Part shown: positions 8,410 through 16,296 of the stretch, piece by piece | Layout: each line of letters begins with the position of its first letter | Position numbering within the stretch: position 1 is the first letter of the stretch | Source: Betaproteobacteria bacterium UBA1934 | Lineage (GTDB): Bacteria > Pseudomonadota > Gammaproteobacteria > Burkholderiales > Rhodocyclaceae | Direction: 5' to 3' | Assembly (NCBI GenBank): GCA_002337055.1 | Contig: DDFG01000005.1 | Location: forward strand, 13,037 to 77,036 | Length of the DNA: 64,000 nt | The notes under the pieces: generated by a model | What the model was told of the DNA's origin: nothing | Database searches by the model: none | The model's input: the letters and a program-made list of their open reading frames with translations, nothing else | Program-made: the position numbers and the translations under genes

Positions 8410-9669
8410 TCAAACCTTGAATTCTCCCAGCTTCTTCGTCACCGCCGCGTTCTTGAGCCGCACATAGTCAGGTAGCCCGTTCCTGAACGGCGGTGGGTCT
8501 TCGCCCTCGATCAGGCCGCACAGATAGGCGCGACAGGCATCGGTAATATGAAAACCATCCGCAGTAATGAACTCGGGCGGCATCTTGCGCTCGACGTTGG
8601 CGACATTCTTCAGGTCGGCCACGCCAATCTCCCAGCGATACGGCGTGTCCGCCAGCCGCACGATGGTCGGCATCACCGCATTCCGGCCGGCCAGCGCCAG
8701 TTCCAGCGCCCGTTCGCCGAGGGCGTGAGCCTGATCGACGTCGGTTTTCGAGGCGATATGCCGCGCCGCGCGCTGCAGGTAATCCGCCAGCGCCCAGTGA
8801 TATTTGTGGCCCAGCTTGTCCTTGATCAGTTGCGCGACCACCTGACCGACACCGCCCAGTTGCGAATGCCCGAAAGCATCCTTGCCGCCGGCTTCCGCAA
8901 TCAGATTGCCGGCCGCATCGCAGAGGCCTTCCGACACGCCGACGGTGCAGTAGCCAAAGCGCTCGACACACTCCTGCACACGGGCGATGAAACGCTCGGG
9001 ATCGAAGGGTATTTCCGGGAACAGCAGAATGTGCGGCGGCTGCCCTTCGCCCTCGGAGGCCAGCCCGCAGGCGGCGGTAATCCAGCCGGCGTGGCGACCC
9101 ATCACTTCGAGCACGAAAATCTTGGTCGAGGTGCGTGCCATCGAGGCAACGTCGAAGCCGGCCTCGCGCATCGAGGTGGCCACATACTTGGCGACCGAAC
9201 CGAAACCTGGACAGCAGTCAGTGACCGGTAGGTCGTTATCGACCGTCTTGGGGATGCCGACGCAGACCAGCGGATACCCCAACTTCTCGGCGATCTGCGA
9301 CACCTTCCAGGCGGTATCCATCGAATCGTTGCCGCCGTTGTAGAAGAAATAGCCGATGTCGTGCGCCTTGAACACCTCAATCAGGCGTTCGTACTGCGCC
9401 TTGTGCTGGTCAATGCCCTTGAGTTTGTAACGGCAGGAACCGAAGGCGCCGGAAGGCGTATAGCGCAACCGCGCGATGTCGGCGTCGGATTCGAGACTGG
9501 TGTCGATCAGGTCTTCGGTCAGCGCGCCGATGATGCCGTCACGCCCGGCGAACACTTTGCCGATGCGGTCCGGGTGGCGGCGCGCTGCCTGGATCAGCCC
9601 GCAGGCCGTGGCATTGATCACCGAGGTGACGCCACCGGACTGCGCGTACAGCGCGTTTTTGCCTGCCAT
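8410..9669 (-). CDS. pfp: PPi-dependent 6-phosphofructokinase
   Basis: Reversible phosphorylation of fructose 6-phosphate using pyrophosphate, 419 residues, cytoplasmic. Visible motifs are YAQSGGVTSVINA at the N-terminus, GGNDSMDTAW in place of the ATP-enzyme GGDGS, and PKTVDNDLP, whose Lys and Asp pattern is the hallmark of the PPi-dependent type. MGRHAGW forms the sugar-phosphate site. Encoded between adk and hppA on the minus strand, 9 bp after the adk stop, so probably co-transcribed with adk. The exact subfamily cofactor preference is inferred from motifs only. Confidence 0.9.
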   Translation of the reverse strand: MAGKNALYAQSGGVTSVINATACGLIQAARRHPDRIGKVFAGRDGIIGALTEDLIDTSLESDADIARLRYTPSGAFGSCRYKLKGIDQHKAQYERLIEVFKAHDIGYFFYNGGNDSMDTAWKVSQIAEKLGYPLVCVGIPKTVDNDLPVTDCCPGFGSVAKYVATSMREAGFDVASMARTSTKIFVLEVMGRHAGWITAACGLASEGEGQPPHILLFPEIPFDPERFIARVQECVERFGYCTVGVSEGLCDAAGNLIAEAGGKDAFGHSQLGGVGQVVAQLIKDKLGHKYHWALADYLQRAARHIASKTDVDQAHALGERALELALAGRNAVMPTIVRLADTPYRWEIGVADLKNVANVERKMPPEFITADGFHITDACRAYLCGLIEGEDPPPFRNGLPDYVRLKNAAVTKKLGEFKV

Positions 9670-9678
9670 GATGCGGGC

Positions 9679-10332
9679 CTACTGAAGGGCCGCGAAAACG
9701 CGGGTGGTGATATCCTCGACACTGCCCACACCCGCCACCTTGCGGGACTTCGGCGCCTTGGCATCGCCCGTCTCCGCCCAATTGGCATAAAAAGCCACCA
9801 GCGGCTTGGTTTGTGCGTGGTAGACGTCGAGGCGTTTCTTGACCGTTTCTTCCTTGTCGTCGTCTCGCTGGATCAGATCCTCGCCAGTCAAGTCGTCCTT
9901 GCCGGCAACCTTGGGCGGGTTGTACTTGACGTGATAGGTGCGACCAGAGGGCAGGTGCACGCGGCGACCGGCCATGCGATCGATGATGTCGGCATCAGGC
10001 ACATCGACCTCGATGACGAACTCGATAGCCACGCCGGCTTCCTTCATCGCCTCGGCTTGCGGAATGGTGCGCGGGAATCCGTCGAACAGGTAGCCGTTCT
10101 TGCAGTCGTCCTGAGTCAGGCGTTCCTTGACCATGCCGATAATCACCGCATCCGGCACCAGACCGCCGCTGTCCATGTGCTTCTTGGCTTCCAGGCCGAG
10201 CGGCGTGCCCGCCTTGACCTGGGCGCGCAACATGTCGCCGGTGGAGATTTGCGGAATGCCGTACTTTTCGCAAATGAATTTGGCCTGCGTTCCTTTGCCT
10301 GCGCCGGGGGCGCCCAACAAGATCAGTTTCAT
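9679..10332 (-). CDS. adk: Adenylate kinase
   Basis: Interconverts ATP + AMP and 2 ADP. The 217-residue protein starts MKLILLGAPGAGKGTQAKF with the P-loop GAPGAGKGT at 7-15. The DGFPRTIPQAEA segment binds AMP and the LID begins GRRVHLPSGRTYH without zinc cysteines, giving the long non-zinc form. The ATG at 10332 is chosen because the homologous sequence starts exactly there; the longer frame runs back into kdsB. It lies in the usual betaproteobacterial kdsB-adk order. Confidence 0.96.
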   Translation of the reverse strand: MKLILLGAPGAGKGTQAKFICEKYGIPQISTGDMLRAQVKAGTPLGLEAKKHMDSGGLVPDAVIIGMVKERLTQDDCKNGYLFDGFPRTIPQAEAMKEAGVAIEFVIEVDVPDADIIDRMAGRRVHLPSGRTYHVKYNPPKVAGKDDLTGEDLIQRDDDKEETVKKRLDVYHAQTKPLVAFYANWAETGDAKAPKSRKVAGVGSVEDITTRVFAALQ

Positions 10333-10396
10333 TTTCGGATTCCTCGGATGGGGTCGACAACATCGGCCAAAATCAGGCCGGCTAAACCATGGAAAG

Positions 10397-11179
10397 CTAC
10401 CCGACAATCGCTTTCCGGTCAAATAGTTCGCGCATGCGGGCCGCATCTTCCGGGGTATCCACACCCGGTGCCGGCGCAGTTTCCACACAGGTGACCGAAA
10501 TACGATAGCCGTGCCACAGCGCGCGTAATTGCTCGAGCGATTCGAAGCGCTCGGTCGGTGCCACGGCAAGCCCGCAGAATGCCTTGAGAAAACCGGCACG
10601 ATAGGCGTACAAACCCACGTGGCGCAACGCCGGCAGGCCCATCGGCAATGTCTCTCCTCCGCCTTCCCGGGCGAAATGATCGCGTGCATAGGGAATCGGG
10701 GCGCGGGAAAAGTAAGCCGCGTCGCCATCGGCACGACACACCACTTTTACGACATTGGGATTAAAAAAATCCGCCGCATCGGCAATCGAATGTGCAACGG
10801 TGGCAATATCAGCGCCGCTTTCCGCCAATTGCATCGCGGTTTGCAGAATCACTGCCGGTTCAATCAGGGGTTCATCGCCCTGCACATTGACGACCAGCGT
10901 CTCTTCCGGCCAGGCGCGAAGCGCGACGACTTCCGCAAGGCGGTCGGTACCGGTGGGATGATCGGGACGCGTCATCAAGGCCGAAAATCCATGTGCCTCG
11001 ACGGCCGCCTTGACTTCGGCATGGTCGGTGGCGATCCATACCTCATCGGCACCACAAGCCGCCGCCCGCTCGGCCACACGCACCACCATCGGCTTGCCGC
11101 CAAGATCGAGCAGGGGTTTAGCCGGCAGACGCGTCGAGGCGTAGCGCGCCGGAATGACGACCTTGAAGGCCGGATTCAC
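10397..11179 (-). CDS. kdsB: 3-deoxy-manno-octulosonate cytidylyltransferase
   Basis: Activates KDO to CMP-KDO for lipopolysaccharide inner core. The 260-residue protein begins with the nucleotide-binding VVIPARYASTRLPAKPL and has the VNVQGDEPLI and ATVAH segments of the family. The start is a GTG at 11179 whose GTGA overlaps the stop of the preceding Trm112-like gene; no ATG gives the right N-terminus. It belongs to the exbB-exbD-lpxK-Trm112-kdsB-adk run. Confidence 0.94.
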   Translation of the reverse strand: MNPAFKVVIPARYASTRLPAKPLLDLGGKPMVVRVAERAAACGADEVWIATDHAEVKAAVEAHGFSALMTRPDHPTGTDRLAEVVALRAWPEETLVVNVQGDEPLIEPAVILQTAMQLAESGADIATVAHSIADAADFFNPNVVKVVCRADGDAAYFSRAPIPYARDHFAREGGGETLPMGLPALRHVGLYAYRAGFLKAFCGLAVAPTERFESLEQLRALWHGYRISVTCVETAPAPGVDTPEDAARMRELFDRKAIVG

Positions 11180-11349
11180 GCCTCGACTTCCAGCGTACGC
11201 GCCTCGTCGACCAGCATGATGGGTATGTCGTCGCGGATCGGGTAGGCCAGTTTGCAGGGGTGGCAAAGCAGTTCCTGTTCGCTCTTTTTGTATTCGAGGT
11301 TCCCCTTGCAGAGCGGGCAAACCAGGATGTCGAGCAGCCTATCGTCCAT
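11176..11349 (-). CDS. Trm112/YcaR family zinc-ribbon protein
   Basis: A 57-residue protein, MDDRLLDILVCPLCKG at the start and LLCHPCKLAYPIRDDIPIML after it. Two cysteine pairs (CPLC and CHPC) mark the Trm112-like zinc-ribbon fold. Family members sit between lpxK and kdsB in many proteobacteria and have no settled biochemical role there. It overlaps the lpxK 3' end by 11 bp and the kdsB GTG by 3 bp. Confidence 0.88.
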   Translation of the reverse strand: MDDRLLDILVCPLCKGNLEYKKSEQELLCHPCKLAYPIRDDIPIMLVDEARTLEVEA

Positions 11350-12343
11350 TGATTTTCTCCAGAATGAGCGCCAGCAGTGCGGGCGGAAGCATCGCCTCGA
11401 CCGGCAACACCCACGCTTCACCGGCACAAAGACCCGCGCATTTTACTGCATCCTTCTCGGTCATCAGCACCACCGCATCCGGTCCGAAGTCGAGCTCGGC
11501 GGCGGTATAGGCGTGATGATCCGGAAAGGGATGCGGCACCACCCGCAAGCCCAACGCCTTCAGCGTGGCAAAGAAGCGCGAAGGGTCGCCAATCCCCGCG
11601 ACAGCGTGCAGATTGCGGCCAGCCAGATCCGCCGCCGCGCAGCGCCGGGCGGGCTCACCCAACGCTAGAAAATCGCCGGGCGCCAGATGCATCGCAAAAC
11701 GCGGCGCCGTTCGCGGCGGCCACGTTACAGGGGGTTCACCGTTGCAGATCACCGCGTCGACGCTCGCCAGCCGCGCCAGCGGCTCGCGCAGCGGCCCCAG
11801 CGGCAAGCGCCAGCCGTTGCCGGCGCCACGGCGGTCGAACAATGCCAGTTCAACATCCCGGTACAGGCGGTAGTGCTGCAAGCCATCGTCGGCAATCAGC
11901 ACATCCACTTCGGGATGCGCGGCCAGCAAACCCTGCGCCACTGCAACCCGATCGCGCCCTACCCAGACCGGAACCCCGGATCGCCGCGCCAGCAGCACGG
12001 GTTCGTCGCCGACCGCAATTGGGCTGGCCTCGGCATCGACTGCCTGCGGCAAAGCCGTCTGACCACCGTATCCGCGGCTGACGATACCCGGTTGGCGACC
12101 GGCCGTCTGCAAGGCTTTTGCCAGCCACAACACAGTCGGAGTCTTGCCCGCGCCACCGGCCACCAGATTCCCTACCACCACAACCGGCACCGGCACACTG
12201 CGGGCACCCCGTCGACCGCCCTGCCACCAAGCCCGGCGCAGACCCGCCACGATCACAAAGAGGACGTGCAGCGGCAGCAAAAGCCACAACGCCGGCGACG
12301 GCCGGCGTTGTTCATACCATACTCGCTGCAGCCACCCGTTCAA
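11339..12343 (-). CDS. lpxK: Tetraacyldisaccharide 4'-kinase
   Basis: Adds the 4'-phosphate to lipid A precursor at the inner-membrane surface. The 334-residue protein has one N-terminal hydrophobic segment (about 19-35), and the Walker A-like VVGNLVAGGAGKTP at about 55-68. DVLIADDGLQHYRL holds the DDGLQH signature of the family. It follows exbD with no gap, suggesting one transcript with lipid A and KDO genes. Confidence 0.94.
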   Translation of the reverse strand: MNGWLQRVWYEQRRPSPALWLLLPLHVLFVIVAGLRRAWWQGGRRGARSVPVPVVVVGNLVAGGAGKTPTVLWLAKALQTAGRQPGIVSRGYGGQTALPQAVDAEASPIAVGDEPVLLARRSGVPVWVGRDRVAVAQGLLAAHPEVDVLIADDGLQHYRLYRDVELALFDRRGAGNGWRLPLGPLREPLARLASVDAVICNGEPPVTWPPRTAPRFAMHLAPGDFLALGEPARRCAAADLAGRNLHAVAGIGDPSRFFATLKALGLRVVPHPFPDHHAYTAAELDFGPDAVVLMTEKDAVKCAGLCAGEAWVLPVEAMLPPALLALILEKINGR

Positions 12344-12760
12344 TTAGCGAGGCGCCTGCGTGGCGAACGAGATGTGTGGGTAGCCCGCCGACTGCGCCGC
12401 CTGCATCACATCGACGACGCTCTGATGGGTGGCCTTGGCGTCGGCGTTGATGACGATGACCGGGTCCGGACGTTCACCCGCCGCCCGGCGCAGGGCTTCG
12501 GCGATAAGGCGCACGTCCGCGCCCGCCAGCGGCGCCTTGTTGATCAGCACCTGGCCGGTGGCGGTAACCGCCACGTCGATTTCGTTGGGCTGCTCGGGCG
12601 GCTTCGAGGCTTGTGCGGTCGGCAGATTGATCTCGATGCCCGAAAACTTGGCATACGTCGTCGTCAGCATCAGAAAGATGATGATGACCAGCAGTACGTC
12701 GATCATGGGGATCAGGTTGATTTCGGGCTCTTCGCGCCCTTTGCCGCGGCGGAAATTCAT
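12344..12760 (-). CDS. exbD: Biopolymer transport protein ExbD/TolR family
   Basis: A 138-residue stator protein with a short cytoplasmic N-terminus, one transmembrane helix (about 17-37) containing the essential Asp in LIPMIDVLLVIIIF, and a periplasmic domain. Works with the neighbouring ExbB to harness proton motive force for TonB-type transport. No tonB lies here. The position before lpxK is conserved in Betaproteobacteria, and a link to envelope lipid transport has been suggested from that location only. Confidence 0.9.
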   Translation of the reverse strand: MNFRRGKGREEPEINLIPMIDVLLVIIIFLMLTTTYAKFSGIEINLPTAQASKPPEQPNEIDVAVTATGQVLINKAPLAGADVRLIAEALRRAAGERPDPVIVINADAKATHQSVVDVMQAAQSAGYPHISFATQAPR

Positions 12761-12763
12761 TGC

Positions 12764-13369
12764 CTACTTCCGCTCGCCGTGCACAACCTCGACCAGGCGC
12801 ACCGCCTGCTGCTCCATTTCGATCACCAGCGAATCGACTTGAGCACGGAAATGGCGCCAGAAAATCATGCTCGGAATGGCGATGATCAAACCAAAACCGG
12901 TGTTGTAAAGCGCCACAGAAATGCCGTGCGCCAGTTGCAGCGGATTGGCGCCGGTCGGTGCCTGCGAGCCGAAAATCTCGATCATGCCGACCACCGTGCC
13001 GAACAGGCCCATCAACGGGCTGATCGAGGCGATGGTACCGAGCGTGGTCAGGTAACGTTCCAGATCGTGGGTCACCGCGCGACCGGTTTCCTCGATAGCC
13101 TCTTTCATCACCTCACGCGAGGCCTTGACGTTTCTGAGCCCGGCAGCGAGCACGCGACCAAGCGGCGATTGCACTTCAAGTTCGCCGATCAGCTTGGCGT
13201 TGTCGCCGTTCTGTTTGAACTCGCCCAACACGCGCTGCAACAGGCCCGCCGGGACGATGCGCGAGCGGCGCAGGGCGACAAGACGTTCGATGATGAGGGC
13301 AACGGCAATGATGGATGCCAGCAGCAAAAACCAAATAGGCCAGCCGGCGGCCTGAACGATGGCGAACAC
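12764..13369 (-). CDS. exbB: MotA/TolQ/ExbB proton channel family protein
   Basis: A 201-residue proton-channel subunit with three predicted helices: near the N-terminus, at about 105-130 and at about 150-175. The GLFGTVVGMIEIF and NTGFGLIIAIP motifs are typical of ExbB/TolQ. It is the first gene of the run towards adk and pfp, with exbD 3 bp downstream. ExbB rather than TolQ is chosen because no tolA/tolB/pal lie nearby. Confidence 0.9.
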   Translation of the reverse strand: MFAIVQAAGWPIWFLLLASIIAVALIIERLVALRRSRIVPAGLLQRVLGEFKQNGDNAKLIGELEVQSPLGRVLAAGLRNVKASREVMKEAIEETGRAVTHDLERYLTTLGTIASISPLMGLFGTVVGMIEIFGSQAPTGANPLQLAHGISVALYNTGFGLIIAIPSMIFWRHFRAQVDSLVIEMEQQAVRLVEVVHGERK

Positions 13370-13434
13370 GTGAAATCCCCGTCAAAATCAATAGCCAAAC
13401 ATTCTGCACGGGCTGACCGGCAAGGGCAAGGGCA

Positions 13435-13457
13435 CTATCCACAAAATCTGTGGATAA
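13435..13457. promoter_or_regulatory. Inverted pair of DnaA-box-like 9-mers
   Basis: CTATCCACA and, 5 bp later, TGTGGATAA form an inverted repeat. The second is the exact complement of the DnaA consensus TTATCCACA and the first differs by one base. The pair is in the 242-bp gap between the divergent exbB and xseA genes. It could bind DnaA or simply form a hairpin; nothing else here looks like an origin. Confidence 0.4.
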
Positions 13458-13611
13458 GTCTGTGGGCCTGGTGTCACCAAGCGCGGTAACTGTGCCCGGC
13501 GAAAGGGTTTTTGTGACTTTGCCAAAAAAACGGGCAATCGGACGCTGGGAACTCGCCGACCTGTCCTGCGATCAGCTTGGGCGTGGCCTCGTGCGGGAGT
13601 AGAATCCAGGC

Positions 13612-14994
13612 ATGACTTCGTCCTTCGAATCGCCCGCCACACCTGCAGTCGGCACCCCGGCGCCGCTCAGCGTCTCCGAACTCAACCGCCGGGTCCGAGC
13701 GCAACTGGAGCAAGGCTTCCCGCTGCTTTGGGTATCCGGGGAACTCTCCAATGTCAGCCAGGCCGCCTCCGGTCACGTCTACTTCACCCTCAAGGATGCA
13801 GGTGCCCAGGTGCGCTGCGCCATGTGGCGCAACCGCGCGCAACTGTTGGGATGGCGCCCTGAAAACGGGCAGCGCGTCGAGGCACGGGCGCTGGTCACGC
13901 TGTTCGAGGCACGCGGCGAATTCCAACTGAATGTCGAGGGTCTGCGTCGAGCCGGTCAGGGCGACCTATTTCGGCAATTCCTTCAATTGAAAGCGAAACT
14001 GGAAGCGGAGGGGCTTTTTGAGTCCGCTCGCAAGCGACCATTGCCGAGCTTTCCGCGCAACATTGCGTTGGTCACCAGTCCACAGGCTGCTGCGCTGCGC
14101 GACGTGCTCACGACCTTGCGGCGACGGGCCCCGCACGTTCGCCTGACGCTCTACCCCACACCCGTGCAGGGCGAAGGTGCCGGGACGCGGATCGCCGCCG
14201 CGCTGGCAACAGCCTGCCAGGGCGACCACGATCTCGTCATGCTCTGCCGGGGCGGTGGCAGTATCGAGGATTTGTGGGCATTCAACGAAGAAGTCGTGGC
14301 CCGCGCCATTGTCGCGTCACCTCTGCCTGTAATTTGCGGCGTGGGCCACGAGACCGATTTCACCATCGCCGACTTCGCCGCCGACTTCCGCGCGCCCACA
14401 CCCACCGCCGCCGCGGAAATGGCCGCTCCCGACGCCGTCGCGCTGAGCCACCGCCTCGATGTGCTTTCCGACTCCCTGAAGGCCCAGTTCCGCCGCCACA
14501 TTGACGACAGCGCACAACAGGTCGACTGGCTGGCTGCCCGACTTAAGCACCCGTCCGAACGCCTTGCCCGCCAGCGAGGCGAACTCGCTGCCCTGCACTC
14601 GCGCCTTGCCCGGGCGCAGGCAGGCACGCTGGCCAATGCGCACCAGCGCTGGCAATTGCAGCGGCATGCCCTGCTCTCCCAACGCCCTCACACCAAGCCG
14701 CAGAATGATCGACTAGACACCCTCGCGCTTCGTTTGCAACACGCCGCCCGACGACGCCTGGATGCCGCCGGTCACCGCCTCGACACCCTGAGCACCAGCC
14801 TGCGCCAGCTCGACCCGGCTCAAGTGCTGGCGCGCGGTTACGCCCTGGTCCGGGACGAAACCGGCGGCATCGTGCGCGATGCTGCGCAACTTTCTGCCGG
14901 CGCTGCGCTCCAACTCGCGTTCGGGCGCGGCGAAGCCCGCGCCACGGTGGATGAGATCATCCCCGCCTTGCCGGAACAACACAGTCTGCTCTAA
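13612..14994 (+). CDS. xseA: Exodeoxyribonuclease VII large subunit
   Basis: Catalytic subunit of ExoVII, degrading single-stranded DNA in both directions. The 460-residue protein opens with an OB-fold nucleic-acid-binding domain (about 15-115), followed by the catalytic region containing CRGGGSIEDLWAFN and GVGHETDFTIADF (about 205-260). A long charged, coiled-coil-prone region follows and the C-terminus DPAQVLARGYALV matches the family. Upstream lies the DnaA-box-like repeat; sodB is 21 bp downstream. Confidence 0.95.
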   Translation: MTSSFESPATPAVGTPAPLSVSELNRRVRAQLEQGFPLLWVSGELSNVSQAASGHVYFTLKDAGAQVRCAMWRNRAQLLGWRPENGQRVEARALVTLFEARGEFQLNVEGLRRAGQGDLFRQFLQLKAKLEAEGLFESARKRPLPSFPRNIALVTSPQAAALRDVLTTLRRRAPHVRLTLYPTPVQGEGAGTRIAAALATACQGDHDLVMLCRGGGSIEDLWAFNEEVVARAIVASPLPVICGVGHETDFTIADFAADFRAPTPTAAAEMAAPDAVALSHRLDVLSDSLKAQFRRHIDDSAQQVDWLAARLKHPSERLARQRGELAALHSRLARAQAGTLANAHQRWQLQRHALLSQRPHTKPQNDRLDTLALRLQHAARRRLDAAGHRLDTLSTSLRQLDPAQVLARGYALVRDETGGIVRDAAQLSAGAALQLAFGRGEARATVDEIIPALPEQHSLL

Positions 14995-15015
14995 TCACTC
15001 AAAAACGGAGAAATC

Positions 15016-15600
15016 ATGGAACATCAACTGCCCCCGCTGCCTTTCGCCAAGGACGCCCTGGCCCCGCACATGTCGGCCGAAACCTTTGACTATCACTATG
15101 CCAAGCACCATCAGGCCTATGTCACCAACCTCAACAACCTGATCAAGGGCACGGAATACGAAGCGCTCGATCTCGAAGCCATCGTCAAGAAAGCCCCGGC
15201 TGGCGGCGTGTACAACAACGCCGCGCAGGTCTGGAACCACACCTTCTTCTGGAACTGCCTCTCTCCGGCCGGTGGCGGCGCACCGACCGGCGCCTTGGCT
15301 GCGGCGATCGACGCTAAATGGGGATCGCTGGATGAATTCAAGAAGGCTTTCCAGGCTTCTGCCGTCGGCAATTTCGGCTCTGGCTGGACCTGGCTGGTCA
15401 AGAAGGCCGACGGTAGTGTGGACATCGTCAACACCGGTGCTGCAGGCACCCCGCTGACCACCGGCGACAAGGCCCTACTCTGCGTTGATGTGTGGGAGCA
15501 CGCTTATTACATCGACTACCGCAATCTGCGCCCGAAATTTGTTGAAACCTTCCTGGCGCATCTCGTGAACTGGTCATTCGCGGATAAGAACTTCGGCTGA
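15016..15600 (+). CDS. sodB: Iron superoxide dismutase
   Basis: Cytoplasmic dismutation of superoxide, 194 residues. Metal ligands are visible in YHYAKHHQAYV (His 27), VWNHTFFWNCL (His 74) and DVWEHAYYIDY (Asp and His). FFWNCLSP and the GGGAPTG context are typical of the Fe form rather than the Mn form. The GGAGAA ribosome site lies 7 bp before the ATG. A symmetrical hairpin terminator follows about 70 bp after the stop. Confidence 0.95.
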   Translation: MEHQLPPLPFAKDALAPHMSAETFDYHYAKHHQAYVTNLNNLIKGTEYEALDLEAIVKKAPAGGVYNNAAQVWNHTFFWNCLSPAGGGAPTGALAAAIDAKWGSLDEFKKAFQASAVGNFGSGWTWLVKKADGSVDIVNTGAAGTPLTTGDKALLCVDVWEHAYYIDYRNLRPKFVETFLAHLVNWSFADKNFG

Positions 15601-15666
15601 TCCCGGGTATCCGTATTTCGGGATAAAGCTCGTAAATCGAATAAAAAATCAGTAAAGCGAGTTTGT

Positions 15667-15697
15667 GAAAAGAGGGAGCATTTAGCCCCCTCTTTTC
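15667..15697. terminator. Terminator after sodB
   Basis: GAAAAGAGGG pairs with CCCTCTTTTC around an 11-base loop; the A and T tracts are within the stem ends. It is 67 bp beyond the sodB stop and marks the end of the ordinary chromosomal segment before mobile-element debris begins. Confidence 0.8.
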
Positions 15698-15730
15698 ATT
15701 GTACTTTCGCTTAGAAGCCTCCGGTCTTCG

Positions 15731-15905
15731 TGACCTGCTCCCCATAGTTCGTGCCACGACTTAGTAGAGAAGTCCGTCAAATGAAGGAGAGTGACGGACA
15801 TGAAGAAGAGCAGATACAGTGAAGAACAGATCATCGGCTATCTGAACGAAGCCGAAGCGGGGATACCAATCAAACAGCTCTGCCGACGAGGTGACTTCTC
15901 GGACT
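15731..15905 (+). pseudogene. Truncated IS3-family element (left end and start of orfA)
   Basis: TGACCTGCTCCCCATAG at 15731 looks like the terminal repeat of an IS3-family element. An ATG at 15800 opens a transposase OrfA start, MKKSRYSEEQIIGYLNEAEA followed by GIPIKQLCRRGDFSD, the usual helix-turn-helix region. The homology stops at about 15905, where the sequence becomes an integrase gene on the other strand. The rest of the IS is absent. It differs in sequence from the complete IS3-family element at 17.7 kb. The exact left boundary is inferred. Confidence 0.65.
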
Positions 15906-15990
15906 CGAAGGTTTTACACTGCTTCGGGAAGCCTTTGCGACGGATGGTGACCTGGTACTGATAGTCGCCGCGCTTTACGATGCTCGCCAT
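15905..15990 (-). pseudogene. Tyrosine recombinase (integrase), N-terminal fragment
   Basis: From an ATG at 15990 the minus strand reads MASIVKRGDYQYQVTIRRKG then FPKQCKTFES, the characteristic N-terminal arm-binding domain of short phage-type integrases. After about 29 residues it runs into the truncated IS. It starts 155 bp beyond the 3' end of tRNA-Leu, pointing away from it, which is the standard place for the integrase of a tRNA-integrated island. A matching catalytic-domain fragment lies at 18986-19138 in the opposite orientation. Confidence 0.75.
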
Positions 15991-16145
15991 ACCTCTTTCT
16001 CCAGTTGTTTATGGAGCTTGGTATAGCGTCTACGGTGCACGAAAATGCGCGAGGGGCTGGGTCAGTGCTGCAAAAGTGCTGCAAAAACCCTGATTCACCC
16101 AGATTGCGCTGTCCGGATATTGTCACAACCCATTGATTTTATGGC

Positions 16146-16201
16146 TGGTGCCGAGAGAGGGACTCGAACCCTCACGCCTTTCGGCGGCGGATTTTGAATC
16201 C
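16146..16201 (-). repeat. Attachment-site repeat, copy inside intact tRNA-Leu
   Basis: The 56 bases from the anticodon stem (GGATTC) to the CCA end are identical to 24563-24618 on the other strand. Identity ends exactly after CCA on one side and one base before GGATTC on the other. This is the usual core of a tRNA-targeting integrase. Confidence 0.85.
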
Positions 16202-16230
16202 GCTGCGTCTACCGATTCCGCCACCTCGGC
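16146..16230 (-). tRNA. tRNA-Leu (anticodon CAA)
   Basis: An 85-nt class II tRNA with acceptor arms GCCGAGG/CTCTCGGC, anticodon loop ATTCAAAATC (CAA), a variable arm CCGCCGAAAGGCG, T-arm GGGTTCGAGTCCC and encoded CCA. It is intact and has its own promoter. No terminator hairpin follows it; the matching one lies at 24627 beside a second copy of the 3' half. Confidence 0.96.
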
Positions 16231-16244
16231 CGGGTGGAGGCCGA

Positions 16245-16273
16245 ATTATCCTTGAAAGGGGACAATGCGACAA
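16245..16273 (-). promoter_or_regulatory. Promoter of tRNA-Leu
   Basis: TTGTCG (-35) and GATAAT (-10) on the minus strand are 17 bp apart, with the -10 ending 14 bp before the tRNA 5' end. This shows that the intact copy is the native, expressed gene. Confidence 0.65.
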
Positions 16274-16296
16274 GCAAGTGACAAAAAATGTCTTTT

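Noticed and set aside
13435..13457. Chromosomal replication origin
   Set aside because: Only two DnaA-like 9-mers, no AT-rich unwinding region, and no dnaA, dnaN, parAB or gidA nearby.
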